Shown: positions 1 to 6,067 of the stretch, in pieces
Numbering within the stretch: the stretch's first letter is position 1
How the letters are laid out: the number at the start of each line of letters is the position of its first letter
DNA from: Vulcanimicrobiota bacterium
Lineage (GTDB): Bacteria; Vulcanimicrobiota; Vulcanimicrobiia; Vulcanimicrobiales; Vulcanimicrobiaceae
Direction of reading: 5' to 3'
Assembly (NCBI GenBank): GCA_003155175.1
Contig: PMFP01000132.1
Span: 6,676 to 12,742, forward strand
Length of the DNA stretch: 6,067 bases
Program-made: the position numbers and the translations under genes
The notes under the pieces: generated by a model
Seen by the model: only the letters and a program-made list of their open reading frames with translations
The model's database searches: none
What the model was told of the DNA's origin: nothing

Positions 1-276
1 GCGCCGATCGGCGAGGAGGCCTTGTTCCGTTTGTTCGCGTTCAACGCGTTCTTGCGCTACACGAGCGGATTCTGGCCCGCCGCCATCGCGAGCGGGATCC
101 TGTTCGGGGCGCTGCACACCGACGTCTATGCGTTTCTTCCACTCGCGCTCGCGGGCATCGTGCTGGCCGGAGTATATTACCGCACGCGCAACGCGTTCAC
201 GTCCATGATCACGCACGGCCTATTTAACGCCGTTCCGCTCGTGCTCTTGGCCTTCTTCCCGAAGCTGGCGAACTGA
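1..276 (+). CDS. CPBP family intramembrane metalloprotease, C-terminal part (5' end off window)
   Basis: The frame is open from the first base, so the gene begins upstream of the window; 91 residues and a TGA stop are visible. Three signatures of the CPBP (CAAX protease and bacteriocin-processing, formerly Abi) family occur in order: EExxxR at residues 5-10 (E5, E6, R10), FxxxH at 35-39 (F35, H39) and HxxxN at 72-76 (H72, N76). The stretches between them are hydrophobic and fit transmembrane helices (about 26-39, 43-60 and 72-87), as expected of a membrane-embedded glutamate/histidine protease. Family members cleave prenylated proteins, process or confer immunity to bacteriocins, or have unknown substrates; nothing here identifies the substrate. 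The gene reads in the same direction as the glycosyltransferase 30 nt downstream and may share its transcript. Family assignment is firm, the specific role unknown. Confidence 0.88.
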   Translation, partial: APIGEEALFRLFAFNAFLRYTSGFWPAAIASGILFGALHTDVYAFLPLALAGIVLAGVYYRTRNAFTSMITHGLFNAVPLVLLAFFPKLAN

Positions 277-306
277 TGGCGTCAAACGGAGCGCGCGGCT
301 AGAGCC

Positions 307-1344
307 ATGGCTTTCGCAATCGCGATCGACGCCATCAACTTGGTCGACGACCGTCGCGGCATGGGACGGTACGTGCGGCGCGTCATCGCGGACTGGCGCG
401 AAAACTCCGAGCTCGACCTCACGCTTGCCATTCGCGATCAAGCCAGCGCTCACGCGCTCGAACGGGAATTTTCGCTCCCGGTCGCTCCGCTCTCGGGTCT
501 GCGGCGGCAGCGTTTCGATGCGACGTGGTATCCGTGGAACGGCATTCGTTTCCGCTCGCCGGCGCCGCGCAGCCTCACCACGATCCACGACGCGTTTGCG
601 TTCACCTATCCCAATCCGGGCATGGTGGCGCGCTGGCGCGAGCAGTCGCCGATTCGCGCCGCCGTGGCGCAGAGCACCGCGCTTGCGACCGTTTCGAAAT
701 GGGCCGCGTCGGAAATCGAACGGGCGCTCGGCATCGAAGCGCACCGGCTCGCGATCGTGCCTCCCGTTCCAGATCCGTTCTGGATGCCGGTGGACGTACC
801 GCACGACCCGCGCGGCGATTGGCCGTACGTTTTGGTCGTAGGCGGTCCGGAAGAGCGCAAGAATCTCGGCACGCTGTTCGCCGCTTTCCGTACCGCGTTC
901 TTCGGCCGCCACGTCCGGCTGGTGGTCGTCGGCAACCTGCGCGACGAAGACGAGAAGTTGCTCGACAAGACCAGCATCCCGCACGCGCGCCTCCATCCCA
1001 GCGACGCGCGTCTGCGCGAACTCTACTCCGGCGCGATCCTGGTCGCCGTTCCGTCCATGGCGGAGGGCTACGGCTTGATGGTGGTCGAGGCGATGGCGTG
1101 CGGCGCACCCGTCGTCGCCGCCGACGCCGCCGCGTTGCCGGAGAGCTGCGACGGAGCTGCGCTGCTCGTGCCGCCGCTCGACGTCATCGCCTGGCGCGAC
1201 GCGATGGTGCACGTGGATCGCGACCGCGACGCCCGCGAAGACCTTCGCACCCGTTCGCTCGGACGCGCCGCGCGCATCGACCGCGGTTCGACCGCCCGCC
1301 TTACGCTCGAGTTGCTGCGACGATCTCCCGAAGCCGCGCGATAA
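307..1344 (+). CDS. Glycosyltransferase family 4 (GT-B fold), complete
   Basis: A 345-residue protein, normal length for a single-chain GT4 retaining glycosyltransferase, which moves a sugar from a nucleotide-sugar donor to a glycan or lipid acceptor at the cytoplasmic face of the membrane. The N-terminal Rossmann half contains a GMGRY loop (residues 18-22, resembling the usual G-I-G-R-Y acceptor-side loop) and the H94-D95 pair. The C-terminal donor-binding half opens with a GGPEERKN loop (179-186; R184 and K185 fit the phosphate-binding Arg/Lys) and has the family E-x7-E motif at E253 and E261. No signal peptide or membrane segment is seen. ATG at 307 is the only usable start: between the upstream in-frame TGA (274-276) and it there is no ATG, GTG or TTG, and the next ATG (361) would remove the first beta strand. 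The ribosome site is weak (GGAG at 288-291, 15 nt away), so the gene may depend on translation of the upstream protease gene. Donor and acceptor cannot be read from sequence. Its last 44 nt overlap the convergent GT4 gene. Confidence 0.9.
   Translation: MAFAIAIDAINLVDDRRGMGRYVRRVIADWRENSELDLTLAIRDQASAHALEREFSLPVAPLSGLRRQRFDATWYPWNGIRFRSPAPRSLTTIHDAFAFTYPNPGMVARWREQSPIRAAVAQSTALATVSKWAASEIERALGIEAHRLAIVPPVPDPFWMPVDVPHDPRGDWPYVLVVGGPEERKNLGTLFAAFRTAFFGRHVRLVVVGNLRDEDEKLLDKTSIPHARLHPSDARLRELYSGAILVAVPSMAEGYGLMVVEAMACGAPVVAADAAALPESCDGAALLVPPLDVIAWRDAMVHVDRDRDAREDLRTRSLGRAARIDRGSTARLTLELLRRSPEAAR
1301..1344. other. Convergent 3' overlap of the two glycosyltransferase genes
   Basis: The plus-strand GT4 stops at TAA 1342-1344 and the minus-strand GT4 stops at TAA (complement of 1301-1303), so 44 bp encode the last residues of both proteins on opposite strands. 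I see no terminator-like hairpin with a T-run here or just beyond, so transcripts from the two sides are likely to run into each other (inference). Confidence 0.9.
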
Positions 1345-2377
1345 ACCGGTCCGGCGCGAACCGCTCCGCGTGCGCCCGCAACGTCGCGGCGTCGAAACGT
1401 CCGGCGTCGAAATCGCGCAACGCGCCCGCGAGCGACTCCGCCGAAGGTTCGTCGAAGTACGAACCGGTCGTGCCCTCGACGATCGTTTCCAAAGCGCCGC
1501 CGGCGCGATACGCAATCGTCGGGCGGCCGGCCGCGGCCGCTTCGAGCGGCACGAGGCCGAAATCTTCCTCACCCGGCAAGATCGCGGCCCGCGCGTTTCC
1601 GATCAGGTCGTTGAGTTTGGCGTCGTCCACGTAGCCGAGCATCGACGTGCCCGTCTCGCGCGCGAGTTCGCGGAGCGCGCCTTCCGCCGGGCCGGTTCCC
1701 GCGACGATCAACGGAACGCCCGCCACGGACGCGGCGCGCATCGCGAGGTCGATGCGTTTGTAGGGTAAGAGGCGCGACGCCACGATGAAGTAATCGCCGC
1801 TTCCCGTTCCGACGCTAAAGCGGTCCACGTCCACCGGACAGTTCAGCACGTCGGCCTCGCGGCCGTAGTATTTTGCGATGCGCGCCGCCACGTTGCGCGA
1901 GTTCGCGACGAAGCGGGTCGGCCGCAGCGCGGCCTTGCGGTCCCAGTGGATCAGCCGGTTCACGACCGGACGCGCCAGCGCGCCTGCCGCGCCCAGGGCG
2001 CCGACGTATTCGTCGTACGCGAAGGCAAACCGGCTCACCGTGTTGATGTAGCAGACGTGCACCGCGTGCGGAGGAATCAAGATGCCTTTCGCCCACGCCG
2101 TCGTCGAGCTAACGATCGTGTCGTATTCCGAGAAGTCGAACGCTTCGAACGCGCGCGGATAGAACGGGGCTAAGGAGCGGAAGTTCCGGTTCGCACCCGG
2201 CACGCGGGCCAGATACGAGGTGCGGACCCGCTCTTTGGCGACGAGATCGCCGGTCGCGCGCTCGTCGTAGAGCGCCGTGTAGACCGGAGCGTCCGGCCAG
2301 GCTCGAGCGAAGTGTGCGAAGACGCGTTCCGCGCCGCCGCGCTGGTTGAGGTAGTCGTGGACGAGCGCTAGGTTCAG
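1301..2377 (-). CDS. Glycosyltransferase family 4, WbaZ-like (probable mannosyltransferase-type), start at CTG
   Basis: A 358-residue GT-B enzyme when read from CTG at 2377. The N-terminus then reads LNLALVHDYLNQRGGAERV, matching the usual opening of WbaZ-like GT4 enzymes (HDYL/HDWL, then GGAE at residues 14-17), which build O-antigen or exopolysaccharide, often from GDP-mannose. Further family features are the RTSYL segment (52-56), YDTIVSS (about 85-91), the donor-phosphate pair R202 and K207 (SRLLPYKR) and E-x7-E at E271 and E279. The usual CHTPxRYxW signature is altered here (residues 109-119). Between the upstream in-frame stop (2417-2419) and the conserved N-terminus there is no ATG, GTG or TTG; the first conventional start is GTG at 2203, which would delete 58 conserved residues. 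CTG at 2377 overlaps the TGA of the upstream gene as CTGA, so translation is probably coupled. It is the last gene of the minus-strand run and overlaps the plus-strand GT4 by 44 nt at its 3' end. Family is secure; the sugar is inferred only. Confidence 0.87.
   Translation of the reverse strand: MNLALVHDYLNQRGGAERVFAHFARAWPDAPVYTALYDERATGDLVAKERVRTSYLARVPGANRNFRSLAPFYPRAFEAFDFSEYDTIVSSTTAWAKGILIPPHAVHVCYINTVSRFAFAYDEYVGALGAAGALARPVVNRLIHWDRKAALRPTRFVANSRNVAARIAKYYGREADVLNCPVDVDRFSVGTGSGDYFIVASRLLPYKRIDLAMRAASVAGVPLIVAGTGPAEGALRELARETGTSMLGYVDDAKLNDLIGNARAAILPGEEDFGLVPLEAAAAGRPTIAYRAGGALETIVEGTTGSYFDEPSAESLAGALRDFDAGRFDAATLRAHAERFAPDRFIARLREIVAATRA
2374..2377 (-). promoter_or_regulatory. CTGA stop/start overlap with probable CTG initiation codon
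   Basis: The TGA of the second M16-like gene (2376-2374) overlaps a CTG (2377-2375) in the glycosyltransferase frame, giving the same 4-nt geometry as ATGA. The conserved GT4 N-terminus starts exactly here, and no ATG, GTG or TTG lies in frame between it and the upstream stop at 2417-2419. The preceding sequence has only a weak GAGA-like ribosome site, so initiation probably relies on coupling (inference). Confidence 0.7.
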
Positions 2378-3669
2378 CTGTTGTCTCGCGGCAACACGAG
2401 CGCGATCGCCGGGTCGTTAAGATATTTCTTGGCGACGCGCCGGACGTCGTCGGGCGTCGTCGCCGCAATCGCCGCCAGGGTCCGGTTCAGGAAGTCGGGC
2501 GACGCGCCCTCACCTGCGAAGAGGCCGCCCAGCGACGCGCGCGACTCGAGGCGGTCCGCGTCGCCGGCGAAATCGCCGGCCGCCGCGGCTTTGAACTGGT
2601 CGATCGAGCCGTGCAGGCGCGTCTGCGAGAGCACGTTGACCAGTTGCAAGGCGGTTTCGAAGGCTTGCGTGGGATTGCCGATTTCGCCGTTCACGAACAG
2701 CGTGAGGCGCGGCGGCTGTCCGTCGAAGGAATAGATCGAGCCGATCGCCCGCGACCCGATCGTCGCCGAGACCACGCTGGGCATTCCGGAGACGTCGAGC
2801 AGCGTACGCTGGATGAAGGCCGAGAGCACCAGCATCGCGCCGAAATCTTTACTGTCTATGGGCGGGGCCGGGTACTGCGCGATCAGCCATGGCGCGCCGA
2901 TGTCGCGATGCGTGACGAACTGCCGCGACGAGCCCTCGAGCGCGGGCAGGTGAACGAAGATCGCTTTCCCGGATCCGGGCGGCAGCGCGTTCGCGAAGCT
3001 CTCGCCCCAGCCGGCGGGCAGCGCGTCGACGCGTCCGGCCGCGCTGACGACCGAGCCGTCACGCCGGTAGTTGCGGGCGTAAAAGGCTGCCGCGTCGTTT
3101 GCCGAGAGTTGCGCCAGGGACGCGGGCGAACCGAGTTCCGGCGAACCGGAGTTGGCCGACGGCGACGCTTCGCGCGCGAGCATGTCGAGGCCGACTTGGA
3201 GCGCGGCCTGTTGGCGAGCGGCGAATTTGCGGTCGACCGAAGCGCGCGCCGCATCCACGGTGGCGGCGGAGAAATCCGGTTTCGCGACGGCGCTCAAGAA
3301 GAGCGCGGTGACCGCGGGCGCGTCCTCGGGAAGCGACTCGACGTAGAAGCGCACGTCGTTCGCCTCGACGTTCCAATGCACCGACCCGCCCTTCGCCGCG
3401 ATCGCATCCGCGAGCGGAACGCCCGCCACGGGCGTGCGCAATATAGACTCCGCGGTGAGGGCCGAAAGACCGCTCTGCGTGAGCGTTTGGCGGTCGAGCC
3501 CGGCCGGCACGACGTACTCCACGCCGACGAGCAGCGCCGCGGGATCCGTCTGACGCACGATCGTGACGTTGCCGGCGCGCTGCACGCCCATCGGCGGCGC
3601 GTCGGCGCGCGCGATCGCGGGCAGCATGCAGAGCGCGGCGGCGAGCGCCGCGACGAACGGACGGGGCAT
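2374..3669 (-). CDS. Secreted M16-like (insulinase family) protein without the zinc motif, second of a tandem pair
   Basis: A 431-residue protein with a signal peptide (short basic start, hydrophobic core about residues 5-19, likely cleavage after ADA at 22-24), so it should be exported. The mature chain has the layout of a half-size M16B peptidase: an N-terminal domain (about 30-190), a Gly/Ser/Pro-rich linker (about 169-184) and a C-terminal M16 domain (about 200-400, ending in a helix with TPDDVRRVAKKYL). Where active members have HxxEH after a conserved Gly-Leu, this protein has G67-L68-S69 followed by A70-L-T-A73-E74, so all zinc-binding and catalytic positions are replaced; no HxxEH occurs elsewhere. 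R307 and Y313 may be a remnant of the Arg/Tyr pair of the M16 C-terminal domain (low confidence). The ATG overlaps the upstream stop as TAATG and is preceded by a good AAAGGA ribosome site. Known bacterial M16B enzymes often work as heterodimers with one inactive subunit; here the partner also looks inactive. A scaffold or chaperone-like role is inference. Confidence 0.8.
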   Translation of the reverse strand: MPRPFVAALAAALCMLPAIARADAPPMGVQRAGNVTIVRQTDPAALLVGVEYVVPAGLDRQTLTQSGLSALTAESILRTPVAGVPLADAIAAKGGSVHWNVEANDVRFYVESLPEDAPAVTALFLSAVAKPDFSAATVDAARASVDRKFAARQQAALQVGLDMLAREASPSANSGSPELGSPASLAQLSANDAAAFYARNYRRDGSVVSAAGRVDALPAGWGESFANALPPGSGKAIFVHLPALEGSSRQFVTHRDIGAPWLIAQYPAPPIDSKDFGAMLVLSAFIQRTLLDVSGMPSVVSATIGSRAIGSIYSFDGQPPRLTLFVNGEIGNPTQAFETALQLVNVLSQTRLHGSIDQFKAAAAGDFAGDADRLESRASLGGLFAGEGASPDFLNRTLAAIAATTPDDVRRVAKKYLNDPAIALVLPRDNS

Positions 3670-4973
3670 TACGACGTGGATCCTTTCGGCGGTTTAACGG
3701 TGCCGAGTTGCACCACGATCGGCCGCGACAAGTAGCGCCGCGCGACGGAGGCGACGAATTCGGGATCGAGCGAGCGCGCCGCCTGAACGTACGCGCCGCT
3801 CGAGGAGAACGGCGCGTAGGCCGCATTGCCTTCCGCCGAATACCAGCCGAGGTTTTCGCCCTGCTCCAGCGGCGTTTCTGTCTGTCCGGCGAGGTGATAT
3901 AAGAACGCTTCGCGCGCGGCGTTGAATCGCTCGGCATCCAGCGGCGTCTGCATTTTCGTTAGCTCGGCGTCTACGATCTTGCGCGCCGCATCGGTGTTCT
4001 TGCCCGAAATCGTCACGAACATGACGCCGGCGTCGTGAAGCGTCACGAACTGACCGTCAACGAACGTCGCGTCGTCGCTTTCGAGCGCGCGCGAGACGAT
4101 GCCGGTATCGTCGCGGAAGAGATAGTCGGAGATGAAGTCGAGCGCCGTTGCCGACCGTTCGTCGGAGATCGGCGGACCCGTCCACGCTAACCCGAGGCCG
4201 GTGACGGCGCCGGTCGCGGTCGTCAGAGGGGCGGGGCTTCCGGCCAGCGTCGAGTTCACGGGCTGATCCATCGCTCCCGGACCGGTGCCGTCGGTAACCC
4301 CCGACAGCACCGACGAGTCCACGTTGCCCGTGAGCACCAGCAGCGCGTTGCTCGACCGGAACGCGCGCTTGGCGAACGCCGTCACGGCGTCGAGTTGAAT
4401 TGCCGTAATCGCCGGAACGCCGGCGGGAACCGGAGAGACGCTAGCCGGGCGTCCCGAGAAGATTTGGGCGAAGAGCAAATCGTGCAGCGTCTCGTCGGGC
4501 GAGTAACGCTGCTCGACGGAAAGAACCGCCGCGTCGCGCTGCGCGTTCTTGAGCGCGTCGGCATCGATCGAAGGGGCGAAATACGCGGCCGTCATCGCAG
4601 CGGCGACGCGCCGAGCGGACGCAGCCGGCACCACGGCGTGAACGCCGACGATGTCGGGAAAGACTTCGATGTAGAGCCGGCCGCCCAGGTCGCGCACCGT
4701 CTCGCTGAGCGACCGGCCGCTCACGAGTTTGCTCGAACTCGCGGCGGTGGCCGCAATGCGCATGAGGCCGGGCTGGCTCACCGAGCCGTAGCCGTCGCTA
4801 GGCGCGCGGTACCACAAGCCGACCGACGCGGTACCGAGCGTCGGATCGGGCGCGCTGACGTAAGAACCGCCTTGCGGCAACGCACCGGATTCTTGAGCCG
4901 CAACGGCCGGCGCGCAGGCGAGGACGGCCGCGACGGCAAGCGTCGCCGCCGCAGCGAGCGCGCGCGCGATCAT
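3669..4973 (-). CDS. Secreted M16-like (insulinase family) protein without the zinc motif, first of a tandem pair
   Basis: A 434-residue protein when started at ATG 4973, where a clear signal peptide begins (M-I-A-R, hydrophobic core to about residue 24, AVAA cleavage site near 26). The same frame stays open far upstream, but that part is an Arg-rich shadow of ftsH. The mature protein has an M16 N-terminal domain (about 38-190), then the typical opening of the M16 C-terminal domain (AFRSSNALLVLTGNVD, about 204-219) and the rest of that domain to about residue 425. At the HxxEH position, after G69-L70-M71, it reads R72-I-A-A75-T76, so both His ligands and the catalytic Glu are absent; E154 lies near where the distal Glu ligand would be. 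It was probably a peptidase fold adapted to a non-catalytic job. It overlaps ftsH by ATGA and the next M16 gene by TAATG. C20 within V-L-A-C could be a weak lipobox, so a lipoprotein is possible; simple secretion is favoured. Confidence 0.82.
   Translation of the reverse strand: MIARALAAAATLAVAAVLACAPAVAAQESGALPQGGSYVSAPDPTLGTASVGLWYRAPSDGYGSVSQPGLMRIAATAASSSKLVSGRSLSETVRDLGGRLYIEVFPDIVGVHAVVPAASARRVAAAMTAAYFAPSIDADALKNAQRDAAVLSVEQRYSPDETLHDLLFAQIFSGRPASVSPVPAGVPAITAIQLDAVTAFAKRAFRSSNALLVLTGNVDSSVLSGVTDGTGPGAMDQPVNSTLAGSPAPLTTATGAVTGLGLAWTGPPISDERSATALDFISDYLFRDDTGIVSRALESDDATFVDGQFVTLHDAGVMFVTISGKNTDAARKIVDAELTKMQTPLDAERFNAAREAFLYHLAGQTETPLEQGENLGWYSAEGNAAYAPFSSSGAYVQAARSLDPEFVASVARRYLSRPIVVQLGTVKPPKGSTS
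3681..3686 (-). promoter_or_regulatory. Ribosome binding site AAAGGA for the second M16-like gene
   Basis: The minus strand reads AAAGGA, 11 nt before the ATG at 3669, inside the last codons of the preceding gene. It is the clearest Shine-Dalgarno sequence in the window and supports the chosen start, which overlaps the upstream stop as TAATG (3671-3667). Confidence 0.65.
4970..4973 (-). promoter_or_regulatory. ATGA stop/start overlap, ftsH to first M16-like gene
   Basis: On the minus strand the ATG of the M16-like gene (4973-4971) shares bases with the TGA of ftsH (4972-4970). Only a weak GGAA stands 5 nt before the ATG, which favours re-initiation by ribosomes finishing ftsH (inference). 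Confidence 0.85.
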
Positions 4974-6067
4974 GCCGGTTCCGGCGATATCGTCGGGGGC
5001 AGGCGCCCGGGTTCGGGGCGCTTCTCTTCGATGACGGGGATCGGCGGCGGCTCGGTCACGGCCGCGTTGCCGCCGCTCGTGGTGTCGCCGCGGTCGTGCG
5101 GACGCCCTTCGATGATCGCGCGCACTTCGTCGGCTTCGACGGTTTCGTTTTCCATCAGCGATGCGACCAGCCGCTCGACTTTGTCCCAGTTCTCCACGAG
5201 CGTTTTTTTGCCGCGTTCGTAACACGTGTCGATGATGCTGCGAACTTCTTCGTCGATCTTGCTGGCGACTTTTTCGGAGTAGTTCCGGTCTTCGCCGAGA
5301 TCGCGTCCGAGGAACACCTGATGGCTTCCGCGGCCGTATTGAATCGGGCCCATCTCGCTCATGCCGTACTGCGTGACCATCCGCCGCGCGAGTTCGGTCG
5401 CCTTTTCGAAGTCGTTGCTCGCGCCCGTGGTCACGTCTTTGAACTTGATCTCCTCGGCCAGGCGCCCGCCCAGCGCGCGCGTGATCGTCGAGAGGATCTC
5501 TTGCTTGGTTTCGCTGTGGCGGTCGTCTTCGGGCAGCGACCACGTAATGCCGAGCGCCATGCCGCGCGGAATGATCGTGACTTTGTGAATCGGGTTCGAG
5601 CTTTCCAGCATCGCTCCGATAATCGCGTGGCCGGACTCGTGATAGGCCGTGACTTCGCGCTCTTTTTGCGTCATCACGATGGACTTGCGTTCCGGGCCGA
5701 CCATCACGCGGTCGATCGCTTCGTCGCAATCGTTCATCTCGATCGTGTTCTTGTTGCGGCGCGCGGCCAGCAAGGCGGCTTCGTTGAGCAGATTTTCCAA
5801 ATCCGCGCCCGAGAAGCCCGGCGTGCGGCGCGCGAGCGTCTCGAGCGAAACCTGGCGCGAGAGCGGCTTGTTGCGCGCGTGCACTTCGAGGATCTTCTGG
5901 CGGCCGCGCATGTCGGCGCGGTCGACGACGATCTGGCGGTCGAAACGGCCCGGACGCAGTAGCGCCGGGTCGAGCACGTCGGGGCGATTGGTCGCGGCGA
6001 TCAAGATGACGCCGGTATTCTGGTCGAAGCCGTCCATCTCGACGAGCAACTGGTTGAGCGTCTGCTC
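4970..6067 (-). CDS. ftsH: ATP-dependent zinc metalloprotease FtsH, C-terminal part (5' end off window)
   Basis: The gene enters from the right edge; 365 C-terminal residues are visible (numbered from the edge). FtsH is a membrane-anchored hexameric AAA+ protease that extracts and degrades misfolded membrane proteins and some regulators on the cytoplasmic side. Visible parts in order: the end of the AAA domain with EMDGF (10-14), the sensor Asn in IAATN (N27) and the second region of homology with R38 and R41 (RPGRFDR); the AAA lid domain; the zinc site HESGH (H143, E144, H147); the third ligand D219 in TTGASND; and the helical peptidase domain ending near residue 325. A Pro- and Glu-rich, probably disordered tail of about 40 residues follows. 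Walker A, Walker B and the N-terminal membrane segments lie outside the window. All visible catalytic residues are intact. Its TGA overlaps the ATG of the next gene (ATGA), making it an upstream member of the minus-strand operon. Confidence 0.97.
   Translation of the reverse strand, partial: EQTLNQLLVEMDGFDQNTGVILIAATNRPDVLDPALLRPGRFDRQIVVDRADMRGRQKILEVHARNKPLSRQVSLETLARRTPGFSGADLENLLNEAALLAARRNKNTIEMNDCDEAIDRVMVGPERKSIVMTQKEREVTAYHESGHAIIGAMLESSNPIHKVTIIPRGMALGITWSLPEDDRHSETKQEILSTITRALGGRLAEEIKFKDVTTGASNDFEKATELARRMVTQYGMSEMGPIQYGRGSHQVFLGRDLGEDRNYSEKVASKIDEEVRSIIDTCYERGKKTLVENWDKVERLVASLMENETVEADEVRAIIEGRPHDRGDTTSGGNAAVTEPPPIPVIEEKRPEPGRLPPTISPEPA

Noticed and set aside
220..1572. A 450-codon open frame on the minus strand across the plus-strand glycosyltransferase.
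   Set aside because: Its translation is extremely Arg-rich with no recognisable motif, and it lies antisense to a gene with clear GT4 motifs; it is a shadow produced by high G+C codon usage.
525..1634. A 369-codon plus-strand open frame across both glycosyltransferase genes.
   Set aside because: Arg/Ala-rich low-information translation overlapping two well-supported genes in other frames; no domain and no ribosome site.
3125..3154. A short imperfect direct repeat (GCGAACCG spaced about 16 nt).
   Set aside because: It encodes a small G-S-P duplication in the low-complexity linker of the second M16-like protein; too short to count as a repeat element.
2611..3735. A 374-codon plus-strand open frame opposite the second M16-like gene.
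   Set aside because: Arg/Gly/Asp-rich translation without motifs, antisense to a gene with a signal peptide, ribosome site and M16 fold features.
4974..5729. Apparent 252-residue N-terminal extension of the first M16-like protein into ftsH.
   Set aside because: The added part is an Arg-rich out-of-frame reading of ftsH, and a proper signal peptide begins exactly at ATG 4973 with an ATGA overlap.
5096..5962. A 288-codon plus-strand open frame opposite ftsH.
   Set aside because: It mirrors the codons of a highly conserved ftsH region; its Phe/Val/Arg-rich translation is the usual antisense pattern of such genes.

Overview
The window is a densely packed, G+C-rich bacterial segment (roughly two thirds G+C by eye), with almost no intergenic DNA. 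Six protein genes are supported, two of them cut by the window edges. No RNA genes, insertion sequences, CRISPR arrays or long repeats are visible. The lineage cannot be fixed from sequence alone. The high G+C, the bacterial FtsH and the secreted M16-type proteins would fit a poorly cultured phylum such as Candidatus Eremiobacterota (WPS-2), but this is a low-confidence guess.

Left part, plus strand (1-1344): the C-terminal end of a CPBP-family (CAAX protease and bacteriocin-processing type) intramembrane protease is followed, after 30 nt, by a complete family 4 glycosyltransferase (GT4).

Right part, minus strand (6067 down to 1301): an apparent four-gene operon read right to left. It runs ftsH (C-terminal 365 residues; N-terminus off the window), a secreted M16-like protein, a second secreted M16-like protein, and a GT4 with a WbaZ-like N-terminal half. 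Each junction is a stop/start overlap (ATGA, TAATG, CTGA), which points to one transcript and probable translational coupling. The promoter must lie beyond the right edge. The two strands meet tail to tail, and the last 44 nt of the two GT4 genes overlap (1301-1344).

Functionally, the window combines membrane-protein quality control (FtsH), an exported pair of M16-fold proteins and two glycosyltransferases probably making surface or extracellular glycans, so the common theme is the cell envelope. The most notable observations are these: both M16 proteins lack the HxxEH zinc site, so the pair looks like pseudopeptidases; the minus-strand GT4 appears to start at a CTG codon inside a CTGA overlap, and a default start call would remove its first 58 residues; and the two GT4 genes overlap convergently with no room for a terminator. 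The rest is ordinary, and I see no clear sign of a wholly new system.
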